Below are positions 1 to 11,422 of a DNA stretch of 64,000 nucleotides, piece by piece (the first letter of the stretch is position 1; each line of letters opens with the position of its first letter). The position numbers and the translations under genes were made by a program. A model generated the notes under the pieces. That model saw only the letters and a program-made list of their open reading frames with translations, was not told where the DNA came from and made no database searches. Source of the stretch: Ephydatia muelleri (lineage: Eukaryota; Porifera; Demospongiae; Spongillida; Spongillidae); the NCBI GenBank assembly GCA_013339895.1, contig JABACO010000007.1, forward strand, positions 457,738-521,737. The letters run 5' to 3'.

Positions 1-270
1 CTATCTCCCTCCACTCCCTCCCCTCTCCTTCCCCTCCACTCCCTCTCTCCTCCCCTATCCTCCCCTCTCCAACTTGAAATGTTTATTAATAATTATTATC
101 GATGGTTATAAAACTGGTTCTAACCTGATGCAATATTAAGAGGAGGTGTGGCATAAGTACTGTGTGCAACCTGATTGGTGTAAAACTTTGGTAGGTCATC
201 TGTTGGCATAGCAACACCATTTATGTTGCACAACACTTCTGATTGAGCAGCGATGTGTTTTCTCCATTCC

Positions 271-317
271 TAGTGTGTGTGTATTTGTGTGTATGTGTTT
301 GTGTTGGGGTGTGTGTT

Positions 318-354
<37 letters not shown>

Positions 355-403
355 GGGTGTGTGTGTGTGCGTGTGTGGGTGTGGGTGTGTGTTGTACATT
401 TTG
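271..403. repeat. (GT)n microsatellite, intronic or upstream of the first visible ankyrin exon
   Basis: Imperfect GT dinucleotide tract of about 130 bp, followed by a CT/CCT-rich stretch (450-500) that acts as the polypyrimidine tract before the exon at 502. No gene is seen in 1-500. Confidence 0.9.
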
Positions 404-501
404 GCTAGGGTGCGTGTCCTTGCATTGGTAACTGGCGTACCATACAGTTCCTCCCTTTCTCTCCTCCCCTCCTCCTCCTCCTCCTCCTCCTCCTCCCCCT
501 C

Positions 502-1131
502 AGGTGATGATATGTGTGTTTGGTGCAGATGTGAACGCAAGTGATGTAGAGCTTCTCAGGACACCTCTACACTTCGCTGCCAAACACAACCATCCAGGTG
601 TGGTGAGGTAAGAACACGATGTCACCATGGTATCAATGGGACCTACAGGGGGAGGACCATCCATATATTTGTGTTTGTCTCCATTTATGTACATGTGCTG
701 AAATTATTAGTACTCCTCCCTCCCTCCCTCCCTCACTCACTCACTCACTCACTCACTCACTCACTCACTCACTCACTCACTCACTCACTCCCACCCTCCT
801 TCCCCCTCCCTCCCTCCTACCCTCCCTCCTACCCTCCCTCCCCCCTCCCTCCCTCCTACCCCCCCTCCCCCCTCCCTCCCTCCTACCCCCCCTCCCCCCT
901 CCCTCCCTCCTCCTCCCTCCCCCCCTCCTCCTCCCCAGTATTCTTCTCCGCAGGGGGGCAGACAGTGGGCGCGAGGACAGGCTCCAGTGTGATGCGGCCA
1001 TCTTGGCCAGGAAGCACCATCGATTGGAGTGTGCCCAGGTGTTGGATAACCATCGTGTGGAGAGAGCCAGGAAGCTCACAGAGGACACTAAGAATGTAGG
1101 ACACCATGTCTAGAGGAGGATGCTATTGACT

Positions 1132-1169
<38 letters not shown>

Positions 1170-1229
1170 GCACACAAATACACACACACACACACACAAA
1201 CACACACACGCGCGCACACACACACACAA

Positions 1230-1262
<33 letters not shown>

Positions 1263-4200
1263 CAAACACACACACACGTGCGCACACACACACACACACA
1301 CACGCGCACACAAATACACACACACAAACACACACACACACACGCACACAAATACACACACACACAAACACACACACACACAAACACACACACGCGCACA
1401 CGCACACACACGCACACACACACATATACACACACCACACTTCCATCTTCCTCTTCTGCCACCTCCTCCTCCTCCCCAGGGCACCCTCAATGTGTACCAC
1501 CTCAACCAATCAGATTTGTGTCTAGTGAACAATGATGGCATGTCTCTACTGATGGTGGCTGTGCTGCATAACCAAGTGGATCTGGTGGGGCAGCTGATAG
1601 CCAAGACTCCATGTCCACTCAATTACAAGCAGATCAAGGTATGTTGGTAACCATAGTCACCCATGGCAACACATCATCGCATACTAGTCCCTGCTAGTTA
1701 CTGGATGTTCTCTAAGCCATGGAAGGGGGAAGAGGAGGGGGGAGGGAGCGTAGGAGAGGGGAAGAGGAGGGAGCGTAGGAGAGGGGAAGAGGAGGGAGAG
1801 TAGGAGAGGGGAAGAGGAGGGAGAGTAGGAGAGGGGAAGAGGAGGGAGCGTAGGACTAGGGAAGAGGAGGGAGCGTAGGACAGGGGAAGAGGAGGGAGAG
1901 TAGGAGAGGGGAAGAGGAGGGAGAGTAGGAGAGGGGAAGAGGAGGGAGCGTAGGACTAGGGAAGAGGAGGGAGCGTAGGACAGGGGAAGAGGAGGGAGAG
2001 TAGGAGAGGGGAGAGAGGAGGACGCTTCTGTCTCTTCGCGCTTTTCCCTCTTCTTTCTCTTCTTCGTGTCCTCTTCTTTCTCTTTTCTCTTGTGAGGTGC
2101 TCTTCTTCGGGCAATAAATCATCTGCACCAGTGCTTTGTTATGCTGTGTCATAGTAGCACATGACCATGTATGGTTCCCTTCTCTTAGATGCTTGATCTC
2201 AGTAAGCACTGGAGCAGCTAGGTTGCTTGCAGAGAACGAGCTTACCTTCAAGACAGCAGTGTGCCATAGCTGCAGAGATGGCCACACAGAGTGCTTAGCT
2301 ACCCTCATCAGGTAATGAGCTCCTTCATCAGGTAATGTCCTACCTTCATCAAGTAATGTAGCTACCTTCATCAGGTAATGTAGCTACCTTCATCAGGTAA
2401 TGTACTACCTTCATCAGGTAATGTAGCTACCTTCATCAGGTAATGTAGCTACCTCATCAGGTAATGTAGCTACCCCATCAGGTAATTGTAGAGCTACCTT
2501 ATCAGGTAATGTAGCAGTACCTTCATCAGGTAATGTAGCTACCTTCATCAGGTAATGTAGCTACCTTCATCAGGTAATGTAGCTACCTTCATCAGGTAAT
2601 GTAGCTACCTCCATCAGGTAATGTAGCTACCTTCATCAGGTAATGTAGCTACCTTCATCAGGTAATGTAGCTACCTTCATCAGGTAATGTAGCTACCTTC
2701 ATCAGGTAATGTAGCTACCTTCACCAGGTAATGTAGCTACCTTCACCAGGTAATGTAGCTACCTTCATCAGGTAATGTAGCTACCTTCATCAGGTAATGT
2801 AGCTACCTTCATCAGGTAATGTAGAGCTCTACCTTCATCACATGACATAAGTGATAAAACTAGAAAAATGAAATGAAATGCAGGCATCTTCAAATTCAAA
2901 GATCCATACTCATTTTCAGTTGGGAGAGGGTTGAGGGAGAGAGAAAGAGAAGGGAGGGGTGGAGGTGGGTGAATGAATTGTTCCATTAACATACATGTAT
3001 TTTTTATGGTACAGCTATGGTTTGTTGTATTGGGACCACTGGTTGTCATGTTGCAATCTTTAGTGTTTCATGATACCCTACCCCCCCTTCAGGGCTGGGG
3101 CTCATCCAGCCATCAGGGACAGTCAGTGTTGGCTCCCCCTCCACTACGCCATATGGAATGACCATGTGGAGTGTGTGGAACAGATCCTGAACTGCCCCAC
3201 CCCCCAGCTGGGATTGGTCGGCTTGCAGGCGGCCATTGGGCTAGCTGAGAATAGCCGCAACGACAAGATCCTCGGCATCTTGCGTGAGGCCTTTGAGAAG
3301 AGACAGAAGACCATCGTGCAACCATTGCTGTTTGACACAGCTGTGAGGGGAAGCAAGCATAGGCTGATGGAAGTACTGGAGAGTGGGGATAATGTGAACC
3401 CAACGGTAAGGCATCATGTGATCGTCATGTGACTGTCATGTGATAGGGGGAGTGTGCTGCATGACAACAAGCTGGTAACAAATGTTGAATTGATTCTAGA
3501 CTTGTATGCACACCTTAGCTTGTCCTTAGTGGTCACCATGGATACGGTATTTACTTCCCTATTGCAGTTGGACGGTCCCAATTTGGTTAGGCACTATGTT
3601 GTACGATTGATGAAGGGATTAAGGCATGTCAGGTGTGAAGTGGTTAAAGTGTGCTCATGTCAGTGGTGAAGGGATTAAAGTGTGCTCATGTCAGAGGTGA
3701 AGGGGTTAATGTGTGCTCATGTCAGTGGTGAAGGGATTAAAGTGTGCTCACGTCAGATGTGAAGGGTAAAAGTGCTCATGTCAGAGGTGAAGGGATTAAA
3801 GTGTGCTCATGTCAGAGGTGAAGGGGTTAAAGTGTGCTCATGTCAGAGGTGAAGGGGTTAAAGTGCACTCATGTCAGAGGTGAAGGGGTTAAAGTGTGCT
3901 CATGGCAGCGCAGGTGTCTCCAACCTGTTGACAATTTAGTTAATAAACCAGGGGGTGTGCTGAGGTAACAGGAACTACTTTCATATTCACTTTCAGAATA
4001 GGAATGGGGACTGGCCACTACTTTTGGCTGCTGGACTAGGTCACTTGGAGGTTGTCAAACTATTGCATCAGGTGAGTGCAACACTGGTCTCCTTGGTAAC
4101 CAGATAAGCCTTCTTTGCAGTACGGAGGTGTGGTCACTGCCCTGGATGGATCCCTGACCACGCCCCTCCATCAGGCTTCAAGGGGAGGGCACCTGGAGGT

Positions 4201-7200
4201 GGTGAGGTAATGGACTGGGGAGGAGATAGTGAAGTCATGGATTGAGGAGGGGAGGAGGTGGTGAGGTAATGGACTGGGGAGGAAGAGAGGTGGTGGTCTG
4301 GGGAGGAGTGAGGGAGGTGTGAGAGAGAGAGAATCATGGTTGCCATTTTTTGTAGGTACCTACTGGGGTTAAGTGATGGTGAGTCCAAGGAGCGCCTGGT
4401 GGATATTGATGCTCGCAATGCCTCTGGAGCCACGCCCCTTGAGTTAGCCGCCACCAATGGGCATGGAGAGGTTGTCAAGTGAGGTCACATGATATTATGT
4501 GCTGCTGTCTGGGGGTGGAGTATGTTTGAATGGTTATTCAGCCTGTGTCCAGAAGAAAGGTGTGCATTAAAAAGAGTATTAGAATTGCAGTAGTATGCAG
4601 TAGCAGAGGGTGTATCCTCTGTTGCCATGGTGACCCTCTGTTGCCATGGTGACCTCTCCCCAGACTGCTCCTGGAGATGGGGGCCAGCACCACAGCTCCA
4701 GGCAGTGATGGTCTCTTTGTGTACTGCTCAGAGTACAGTGGAATTCAACATCGCATCGAGAGCACACGCAAGACACACCTGAAGAGACTGTTGAAGACCT
4801 TCAAAGTGAAGAAGGCATTGATCGAGTTCAAGAGAGTCTGGAAAGTGTGTTAACCCTCTAGTGCCTAGATAACACTTTGGTATCTACATTATGCACACAT
4901 GCTGTTAACCCTTTAGTGCCATTAATGTATAGTAACCCTTTAGTGCCTAAATTTGTACACTTAACCCTCTAGTGCCTAAATTATGGATAGCTAGCCCTTT
5001 AGTTCCTGCATTATGGATAGATTATTTCCATGGCTACACAAATAAGTGCCTGCGTTTCGAAAGTGGTAACCATGGTAATGCTTCCCAGGGTCCCTGTGAC
5101 TTCAACCTGCACCTGGTCACGGGTGAGAGTCTACTGATGGTGGCAGCGCAACAGAAGCATCCAGATGTCCTCACCTTCCTCATCCAGGAGCTGAAGAAGG
5201 TCAAAGTGCACATGATTGTTACTAATCCTGTCATGTTTCCAAGGTAACGCTGTGAAGGGTGTGGTCAGTTGTCATTTGAGTATCCCATAACCGAAAGGCC
5301 TAACCAGATATGCTATTAATGGTGGTAACTTAACTGGGCTCGCTAAAATATGGAGTTACGTAATGTGACAAGAACGTCGTCTCAATAGTGTGTGGTGTTT
5401 ACACATGTTAAGATTATAGGAGCTGTACTTCATAAGTACACACACACCCACACACACATACATACCTACACACACACACATACACATCTACACACACCTA
5501 CACACACATACACACACAACAGACACAGACACAGCTAACACACACACACCGACACACAGACACACACAGACACACCACACACACACAGACACACACACAT
5601 ACACACACAGACACACCGACACAGAACACACAGACACAACACACAGCGACACACACACAACACACACGACACACACAGACACACACACAGACACAGACAG
5701 ACACACGCACACACACCGACACGCCGACACACCCACACACACAGACAGATAAAAACACAAGATACAAGACACACCACCACACAGAGACACAACGACACAC
5801 ACAGACACACACATACACAACACACACAGACACAGACACACACGACACAACCTACAACAGACACACCTAACCCACAAACACACAAGACACACACACATAC
5901 ACACACACATACACACGCACATACACACCTACACCACAAACATACACAGACACACACACATACACACACAGACACACACACCATACACAGACATACACAC
6001 TCACACACACCGACACGCCGACACACCCACACACATACAGACCGACACCACACACAACAGCACAGCGACACACACCGACACACACAGACACAACAGACAC
6101 ACAACATACACACAGACACACACAACCGACACAACAGACACACCGACACACACAATACACACACACATACACACACACATACACACCTACACACATACAC
6201 ACACATACACATACACACATCTACACACACACACATACACACACATACACACATACACATACACACACATACACACACATACACACACAATACACACTCA
6301 CACACACTACACGCCTACACACACCTACACGCCTACACACCTACCACACCTACACGCCTACACACACACACACCTACACGCCTCGCACCACAACACACAC
6401 TAGTGCAACGGATGCTTCTAGTATCTGAAGGCAGTATCAGTATCAGTGGTTTGGGTACCCAGTTGGACGTCACTGATGAAGACCCTAACAGCAGCCTGGG
6501 GACTAGGAGCCTCAGTCGTCTTAGATTCACCACTCCAGGTGGTCTGGGCACCAGGAATCAGAGTGTGCAGGAAAGCCTCACATCCTTGCACAGCCTGGGG
6601 ACCGGGAGCCTCACACAATACGACTATATGGGCAGCACGAACAGCCTGGGGACCCTGCAGCCTGGAGAGGAGGATTTCCACGGTAGCTTGACCAGTCTCA
6701 ACACCGAAGGCCTGGGCACCCAGCGTGATGACCTCACTGGGTCTCTTACATCATTGGAGTCGTATCTGGACCCGAGGCCACGCCTCAGTCCTATTAATAG
6801 CATCATGGAGGGGAACGAGGAGAACGATGAGCCACACCTCTCTGTGCAAGCCAGTGAGCTGAGAAAGAGGGAGGGGAGGAGAGGGAGGGAGAGGAAGAGA
6901 GGGGAGAGGGAGGAGAGGAGGGAGGGAGGAGAGGGAGGGAGAGAGGAGAGGGAGGGAGAGAGGAGAGGGAGGAGGAGGGAGGGAGGAGAGGGAGAGATGA
7001 GAGGAGTAGAGGGTAGAGAGGGGGAGGTAGTTCTACAAGACTGCTCCTTGGTACATCAGAGCTGGTGGTGCCAACGGAGCAGCAAGTTTTTCCTCCTCCC
7101 CACTCCATGCACCACTCATACACCTCCTCCTCCCCATCCAGCTCTTATGAGGTACCAGTCACCACGAGATGGAAAAACAGCTCTTCACAAAGCTGTTTCG

Positions 7201-8819
7201 GCCAACCAAAGCGAAAATGTTAACCTTCTATTGTCAGCAGACCCCAGGGGGGCAAATATTCAGGACAAAGCTGGGAACACACCTCTCCATCTTGCCTGTC
7301 AGCTTGGACACAAGAGATGCCTAAGAGTGATACTGGTACGTTTTGAGGTCACACCCCTCCTGACTTGACCACACCCCTCATTTTCAGAGCTTCCCCTCTG
7401 TGAACAGTCGGCTAGAGAACAATGAACACAAGTCCCCAGACCAGTGTACTTCCACCAAATACTTCCATAGGAAGGTGTGTGGTGTGGGTGTGGGTGTGCA
7501 GTGTGTGTGGGTGTGGTGTGTGTGCAGTGTGGGTGGGTGTACAGTGTGTGGGTATGGTGTGTGTGCATAAGTTGTGCACACTACCCTCATGCCATCAGAG
7601 CTCACATCCCCCCCCCCCACACACACACACACAAATACACATGTACATACACACAGAGTATATTAGCTTAGGTAGGTAGGTGGTTACTTTATGTACGTAT
7701 TGAGGACCTCAACTTATATGGTAGTTAAAAGATTTTATTAGTGGTTAATTGTGTTCACATATAACATACCTACCTAATATGGCATGATACCTTATATGGC
7801 AAGATACCTTATATGGCAAGATACCTTGTATGGCATGCTACCTTATATGGCATATGGCCTTGCAGCTGGATGAGTACAGAAAAACTCTTGAGGCTGAGAG
7901 GTGAGGTTTTCGTGTCATGTGACCAGCCTCCTGTGATCATGTGACTTTAACACACACCTCAGCATTTCGGTGGATGCAGTGCCTCGTACCTCGTCTCCTG
8001 TGTTATGTAAGCCACGCCTCCTTTGACCACACCCACATATTGGGCTCATCTTCCTCTCCTCCCCAGTACCTACATCCAGTCAGTTCTCAATGGACACTTT
8101 GGAGGACGAGATTAGGAAACTGAGGGAAGAGGTTGCCAAGGGTGGGTCACCATGACAACATAATGTGCTAACCTGACCACACCCACATCTACTGCTATAG
8201 ATGAACCCAACTCTCAGCTCTCATTGGTTACCCTTGACGATGAGGTACAGAAACTCAAGGAAGAATTGGCACGAAAGAGAGGAAGAGGTAAGTGACCATA
8301 CATGGAGTTGACCTATGACCATACATGAAGTTGAGCTATGCCCATATATGGAGTTGACCCATGCCCATACATGGAGTCATACATGGAGTTGACCTATGCC
8401 AACATCCTGAAGATTCATGGTCCATTATGAACCCTCTTCCGTTCCCCTTCCTCCCCCCCCCCCCTCCTTTCAGGTATGGCCCCTCAGCTCAGTGTGTTGG
8501 ACAGAGAGATAGCTCTGTTGAAGGCTTCCTTAGAGAAGGGAAAAGGTTGGTCCTCTCATCCCCAGACCTACCCTCATACCTGGACATACACAGGCTCAGC
8601 AGTGCCCCATCCCCTACGTCTTGACCAGGAGTTGAGAAGGTTAAGAGATGAGCTACATGTAGGAGATGCTCCAAGTAAAGGTGAGAGGTGTGGTTTGGGG
8701 CATGGCCAACAATCAGTCACTCCCACCTGCCTTTAGCTTCTCACTTTGTGGGTCAGTTTGAGGAAACCATGCAACAGCTAGAGGAGGAGTTCAAGAGGAG
8801 GAGGAACACCATCACCTAG
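502..8819 (+). CDS. Ankyrin-repeat protein with LGT-rich linker and coiled-coil tail (multi-exon, 5' end probably outside window)
   Basis: Exons read from GT-AG sites: 502-608, ~940-1096, 1480-1639, 2235-2311, 3093-3405, 3997-4071, 4121-4206, 4356-4478, 4664-4844, 5089-~5243, ~6403-6853, 7142-7335, 7388-7474, 7866-7900, 7963-8006, 8067-8141, 8201-8287, 8474-8545, 8594-8680 and 8737-8819 (TAG stop). The translation carries more than ten ankyrin repeats with the helix signatures [45 protein letters not shown] and [15 protein letters not shown]. Ankyrin repeats bind partner proteins; the partner here is unknown. Between the last two ankyrin blocks lies a Ser/Thr-rich linker with six SLGT/GLGT motifs. 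The C-terminus is a row of short exons encoding charged heptad segments ([30 protein letters not shown]), probably a coiled coil. Phases agree across 7142-8819. The acceptor near 6403-6432 and the 5244 donor are uncertain. No start codon was recognised, so the 5' end is taken to be missing. Sure about the family; the exact protein is unknown. Confidence 0.8.
716..938. repeat. (CTCA)n and (CCCT)n simple repeats in intron
   Basis: About 20 units of a CTCA tetranucleotide followed by CCCT/CCCTCCTA-rich sequence, running directly into the acceptor of the exon near 940. The long ORFs here are low-complexity artefacts. Confidence 0.9.
1135..1433. repeat. (CA)n microsatellite in intron
   Basis: A 300-bp CA tract interrupted by CACG, CAAACA and CAAATA variants fills the intron between the exons ending at 1096 and starting at 1480. 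Confidence 0.95.
1724..2012. repeat. Purine-rich minisatellite, about 25-bp unit, ~11 copies
   Basis: Tandem units built from GGGGAAGAGGAGGGAG plus a GTAGGA tail lie in the intron 1640-2234. Units differ by a few substitutions (CGTAGGACT versus AGTAGGAGA). The strand is strongly purine-biased. Confidence 0.9.
2290..2836 (+). repeat. 22-bp minisatellite made of copies of the exon-end/splice-donor junction, ~25 units
   Basis: The unit contains CTTCATCAG followed by GTAATG. The end of the upstream ankyrin exon (to 2311) reads CCCTCATCAG|GTAATG, so each unit repeats the last bases of the exon together with the donor. The array runs for about 540 bp at the start of the intron that ends at 3092. 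Variant units (CTCATCAG, TTCACCAG) all keep the GGTAAT core. Two further degenerate units, with AAGTAATG instead of AGGTAATG, lie at about 9348-9390. Confidence 0.9.
3613..3912. repeat. ~31-bp minisatellite in ankyrin-gene intron
   Basis: About nine to ten tandem units containing GAAGGGGTTAAAGTG and TGCTCATGTCAG lie between the exons ending at 3405 and starting at 3997. Confidence 0.9.
4848..5030. repeat. Degenerate tandem repeat (TTAACCCTNTAGTGCC core), ~5 units
   Basis: The core TAACCCTTTAGTGCC recurs about every 30 bp in the intron between 4844 and 5089. The last unit has drifted (TAGCCCTTTAGTTCC). Confidence 0.8.
5437..6400. repeat. Long (CA)n/(CAGA)n microsatellite, ~960 bp
   Basis: An intron-filling tract of ACAC, ACAGACAC, ACATAC and CACCGACAC variants. 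The 250-residue Cys/Val ORFs read on the opposite strand are artefacts of the repeat. It ends at the putative acceptor ACACTAG before the LGT-rich exon. Confidence 0.95.
6862..7030. repeat. GA-rich (GGGAGGAGA) low-complexity intron segment
   Basis: Follows the proposed donor at 6853/6854 (CCA|GTGAGC). The reading frame runs through as Arg/Glu/Gly-rich sequence, but phase agreement with the exon at 7142 supports splicing it out. Confidence 0.75.
7474..7590. repeat. GT/GGGTGT-rich microsatellite in intron
   Basis: GTGTGGGTGTG variants follow directly after the exon ending at 7474. A short ACACAC tract lies at 7610-7640 and an ACCTTATATGGCA repeat (about 17 bp, 4-5 copies) at 7765-7860, just before the exon at 7866. 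Confidence 0.8.
8300..8402. repeat. Degenerate ~31-bp repeat (CATACATGGAGTTGACC)
   Basis: Four imperfect tandem copies lie in the intron between the coiled-coil exons at 8201-8287 and 8474-8545. Confidence 0.75.
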
Positions 8820-8825
8820 GAGACC

Positions 8826-8831
8826 AATAAA
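8826..8831 (+). terminator. Poly(A) signal AATAAA of the ankyrin gene
   Basis: AATAAA lies 7 bp after the stop codon of the ankyrin-repeat gene, in AT-rich sequence, so the 3' UTR would be very short. Confidence 0.6.
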
Positions 8832-9009
8832 CACATTCATACACAGGAGATAGCTTATTTTTAAATCATGCATTCACTTTTTTCTATCCATCTTTTCAAT
8901 TACATTGTCATGGTGATTTGCAGATAAGGGACAAGTAGTATTCCATTTAATGCACCATGCTCTTTCATTTGCTGGAAGCTTGTACTCCACAGTTATGATA
9001 GCTTGAACT

Positions 9010-9192
9010 ATACCAGCTAGCTAGGAAGGTGATGCTGTAATGGATATCAGATGTGGCTTAGACCATGATGATGTAATCTGAATGAGGTAATGGATATCAG
9101 ATGTGGCTTAGACCATGATGATGTGACCTGAATGAGGTAATGGATATCAAATGTGGCTTAGACCAGGATGATGTAATCTGAATGAGGTAAGG
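9010..9192. repeat. ~57-bp tandem repeat, 3 copies, downstream of ankyrin gene
   Basis: The unit contains GTAATGGATATCAGATGTGG and CTTAGACCATGATGATGT. The paralogous segment near 45,170 has only one unit, so the expansion occurred here or was lost there. Confidence 0.85.
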
Positions 9193-9243
9193 GTCTTGTG
9201 TTATGCTTCGCCTTATTTACGCACAGGGGAAGCAAGAATCTTG

Positions 9244-9335
9244 TGAGGCCAGGGTGTCTTCACCCCAGCTAGGGGGCATGGGAGGGGGCCCGCCTCCAGG
9301 CCAACTAGGGGGCATGGGAGGGGGCCCGCCTCCAG
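9244..9335. repeat. ~45-bp direct duplication (GGGGGCATGGGAGGGGGCCC)
   Basis: Two adjacent near-identical copies of a GC-rich segment centred on GGGGGCATGGGAGGGGGCCC and CCGCCTCCAG. Confidence 0.85.
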
Positions 9336-9391
9336 CCCTATACCTTCATCAAGTAATGTAGCTACCTTCATCAAGTAATGTAGGTACCCTG

Positions 9392-10480
9392 ATGTAAAAC
9401 TGGTCTTGCTTTTGGTTTTGTGGTGTGGTATCAAATGCAATGATCTCAAGCAACCTGCTGCAAGCAGACTCAACAACATCAGATATTTAGTGTCACATTT
9501 CAACACCTCAATGGGACACTTTGTGACAGCTGGATAGTTGGTGCATGTGCCTTGATGACCTCATGTGTTCATGGTTGGGCTTGGATTCGTGGCATCCAAA
9601 TGGTATGCCACATCTTAATAATTCGGAAACCCAAAGGTGTAGGTCCGGAGTTAAAATCAAACCAAGGTCATATTGTTCCTAGAAGTTGTGGAGGACAATG
9701 GTGCAGACTAAGATGCATTATAATGGCCAATTTGGAATAACCACACAAAAAACGTCTATACACATTACGAATGCTTGAGCAGTAGTTTTTGTCTGGTCGC
9801 TTAGTTTTTGGTGACTCTTGGTTTGCGTCAGTACAGCTGTGCATGAAATTTGTGAATCGAGGTATAAATTCTAACAACCCATTTTCAAACAAAAGCATTT
9901 GATCAGAGCACACACCAACGTGGAGATTGGAGACATTGCATTCGAATTTGATAGACTTTCCACTTCCAGATCACATATTTCTGAAACATCGTTCCTCTCC
10001 ATGAGTGACCTGATGGCGCCAACCAATTTGATTGGGGCGCACGATTTCGTGCGCCACGGAACAAAAAAGTTGAACTTCCTTCCCAGACTAGCATTATACA
10101 TTATGCGATCGTAAATGAGTCTGGGAACGAGACTAGTTCTCGTGGGCAGTGCAGATAGATGTCTTGGAGATGCTTACATGCATGCAAGACATGCTGATAT
10201 ACGAAGTTGTGGAGCAGATCTACCGAAGAGTGGACAAGTCACAAGCAATGCATTTCCATGCGCATTAACTAGCTCCTTCATTGTCATGAATATCTGCATA
10301 CGTTGCCTATATTGCCCGCCCCTCTGCTGGCCTTTTCAACGATGCCTTGCATGCTGTGTATGGAGGATTGCAACGTACTTATATAGCGATCCTCCATGCA
10401 CATGCAGCAATCACTCAACTAGTATGTAAAAATTCTTCAACTATATATACTATTGAAAATGCAAGCCTTAGGGCTGCCGC
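9392..10480. other. No recognised gene
   Basis: Only short ORFs, with no similarity I can name. A 17-bp stretch at 10118-10134 (TCTGGGAACGAGACTAG) resembles the end of the perfect palindromic element at 35,649, which suggests a degraded relative of that family. Confidence 0.4.
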
Positions 10481-10481
10481 A

Positions 10482-10765
10482 TGCTATACATTATCTCTGC
10501 ATGCATGGCTGTATGCTCAGGTGCAACAACGTGCACGGCAATGTGCATGAATTGCCTTCCCCGAAACATTACCGTTATATTTATTAAAAGTACATACAAC
10601 GCGTAAAATATAGTCATGTCTTGTTGTAACTCACAACAGGACATGGCTATATTTTACGCGTTGTATGTAAATAGTGTTTTGGTAAGGCAATTCATGCACA
10701 TTTCAGTGCACGTTGTTGCACCTGAGCATACAGCCATGCAGAGATGATGTATAGCATAGCTCGAT
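10482..10765. repeat. Fold-back inverted repeat, arms ~135 bp
   Basis: Left arm (ATTATCTCTGCATG, GGTGCAACAACGTGCAC, ACAACGCGTAAAATATA) is matched in reverse complement by the right arm (TATATTTTACGCGTTGT, GTGCACGTTGTTGCACC, CATGCAGAGATGATG). The short loop lies near 10625-10640. It looks like a snap-back transposon remnant or the fused ends of an element. Confidence 0.8.
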
Positions 10766-10904
10766 CCGCTTACTGAGTGAGTGTGCATTCAAGTAGCAAG
10801 CATCAGGACTAGTGCATAGCAATTGTCCTCTCATAATATATGTTCACGTTTGAGGTTACACACCAGTGCTATAGTAAGCCCAGTATAGTTCAGTTTGACA
10901 TAAA

Positions 10905-11422
10905 GGCCGGTGCCATAGGGTATACGGTCCGGCCCAATTTTCGGTCCTGGCGGACCGTATTCCCTTAGGAAATACGGTCCGCCCCGGACCCAACTCCCTA
11001 GGGAATACGGTCCCCCGGAACGAGTTCCCTGGTTGTACAAAACCAATTAACGGACTCAATTCCCTAGGGAATTGAGTCCCCCCCCGGACCGTATTCCCTG
11101 GTTTGATATATATGCATGTATTTCCAACCCTTGCATGCACGTAACGTTTGGTTCGAAAAGCAAAAGCTGTAGGTCGTCAACTATGTATGCAGTTTCAATT
11201 CGGTCTGTAACAGCACATTTGGTTCGAAAATCAAAAGCCACAATGATCACAGGTCGCCAACTACATACATGTATGCAGCTTCTGTAACAACTGATTAACC
11301 TTTTTCTTCGGTCTGTCTTGCTACTATTTGTATATGTTTCCATTTGGTTCGAAAAGGATCGCGTGCAGGTCGGCAACTTTACATGCAGCACTGTTTATAT
11401 TATCAAATCGTAGTGCAAACAA
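10905..11422 (+). repeat. Left inverted arm, outer part
   Basis: Pairs with 29,670-30,190. It contains GTATTCCCTAGG-type palindromes and four GGTTCGAAAA motifs at about 11,150, 11,222 and 11,345. Similarity breaks abruptly at 11422/11423, where element 1 is inserted. Confidence 0.85.

Noticed and set aside
2290-2836. Regulatory binding-site array
   Set aside because: The unit matches the adjacent exon end plus splice donor, a more specific explanation, and there is no promoter context.
5437-6400. Cys/Val-rich ORFs up to 256 codons on the minus strand, and similar His/Thr ORFs at 1120-1650 and 48,448-49,005
   Set aside because: They are translations of (CA)n/(GT)n tracts; all frames are open only because the repeat lacks stop codons.
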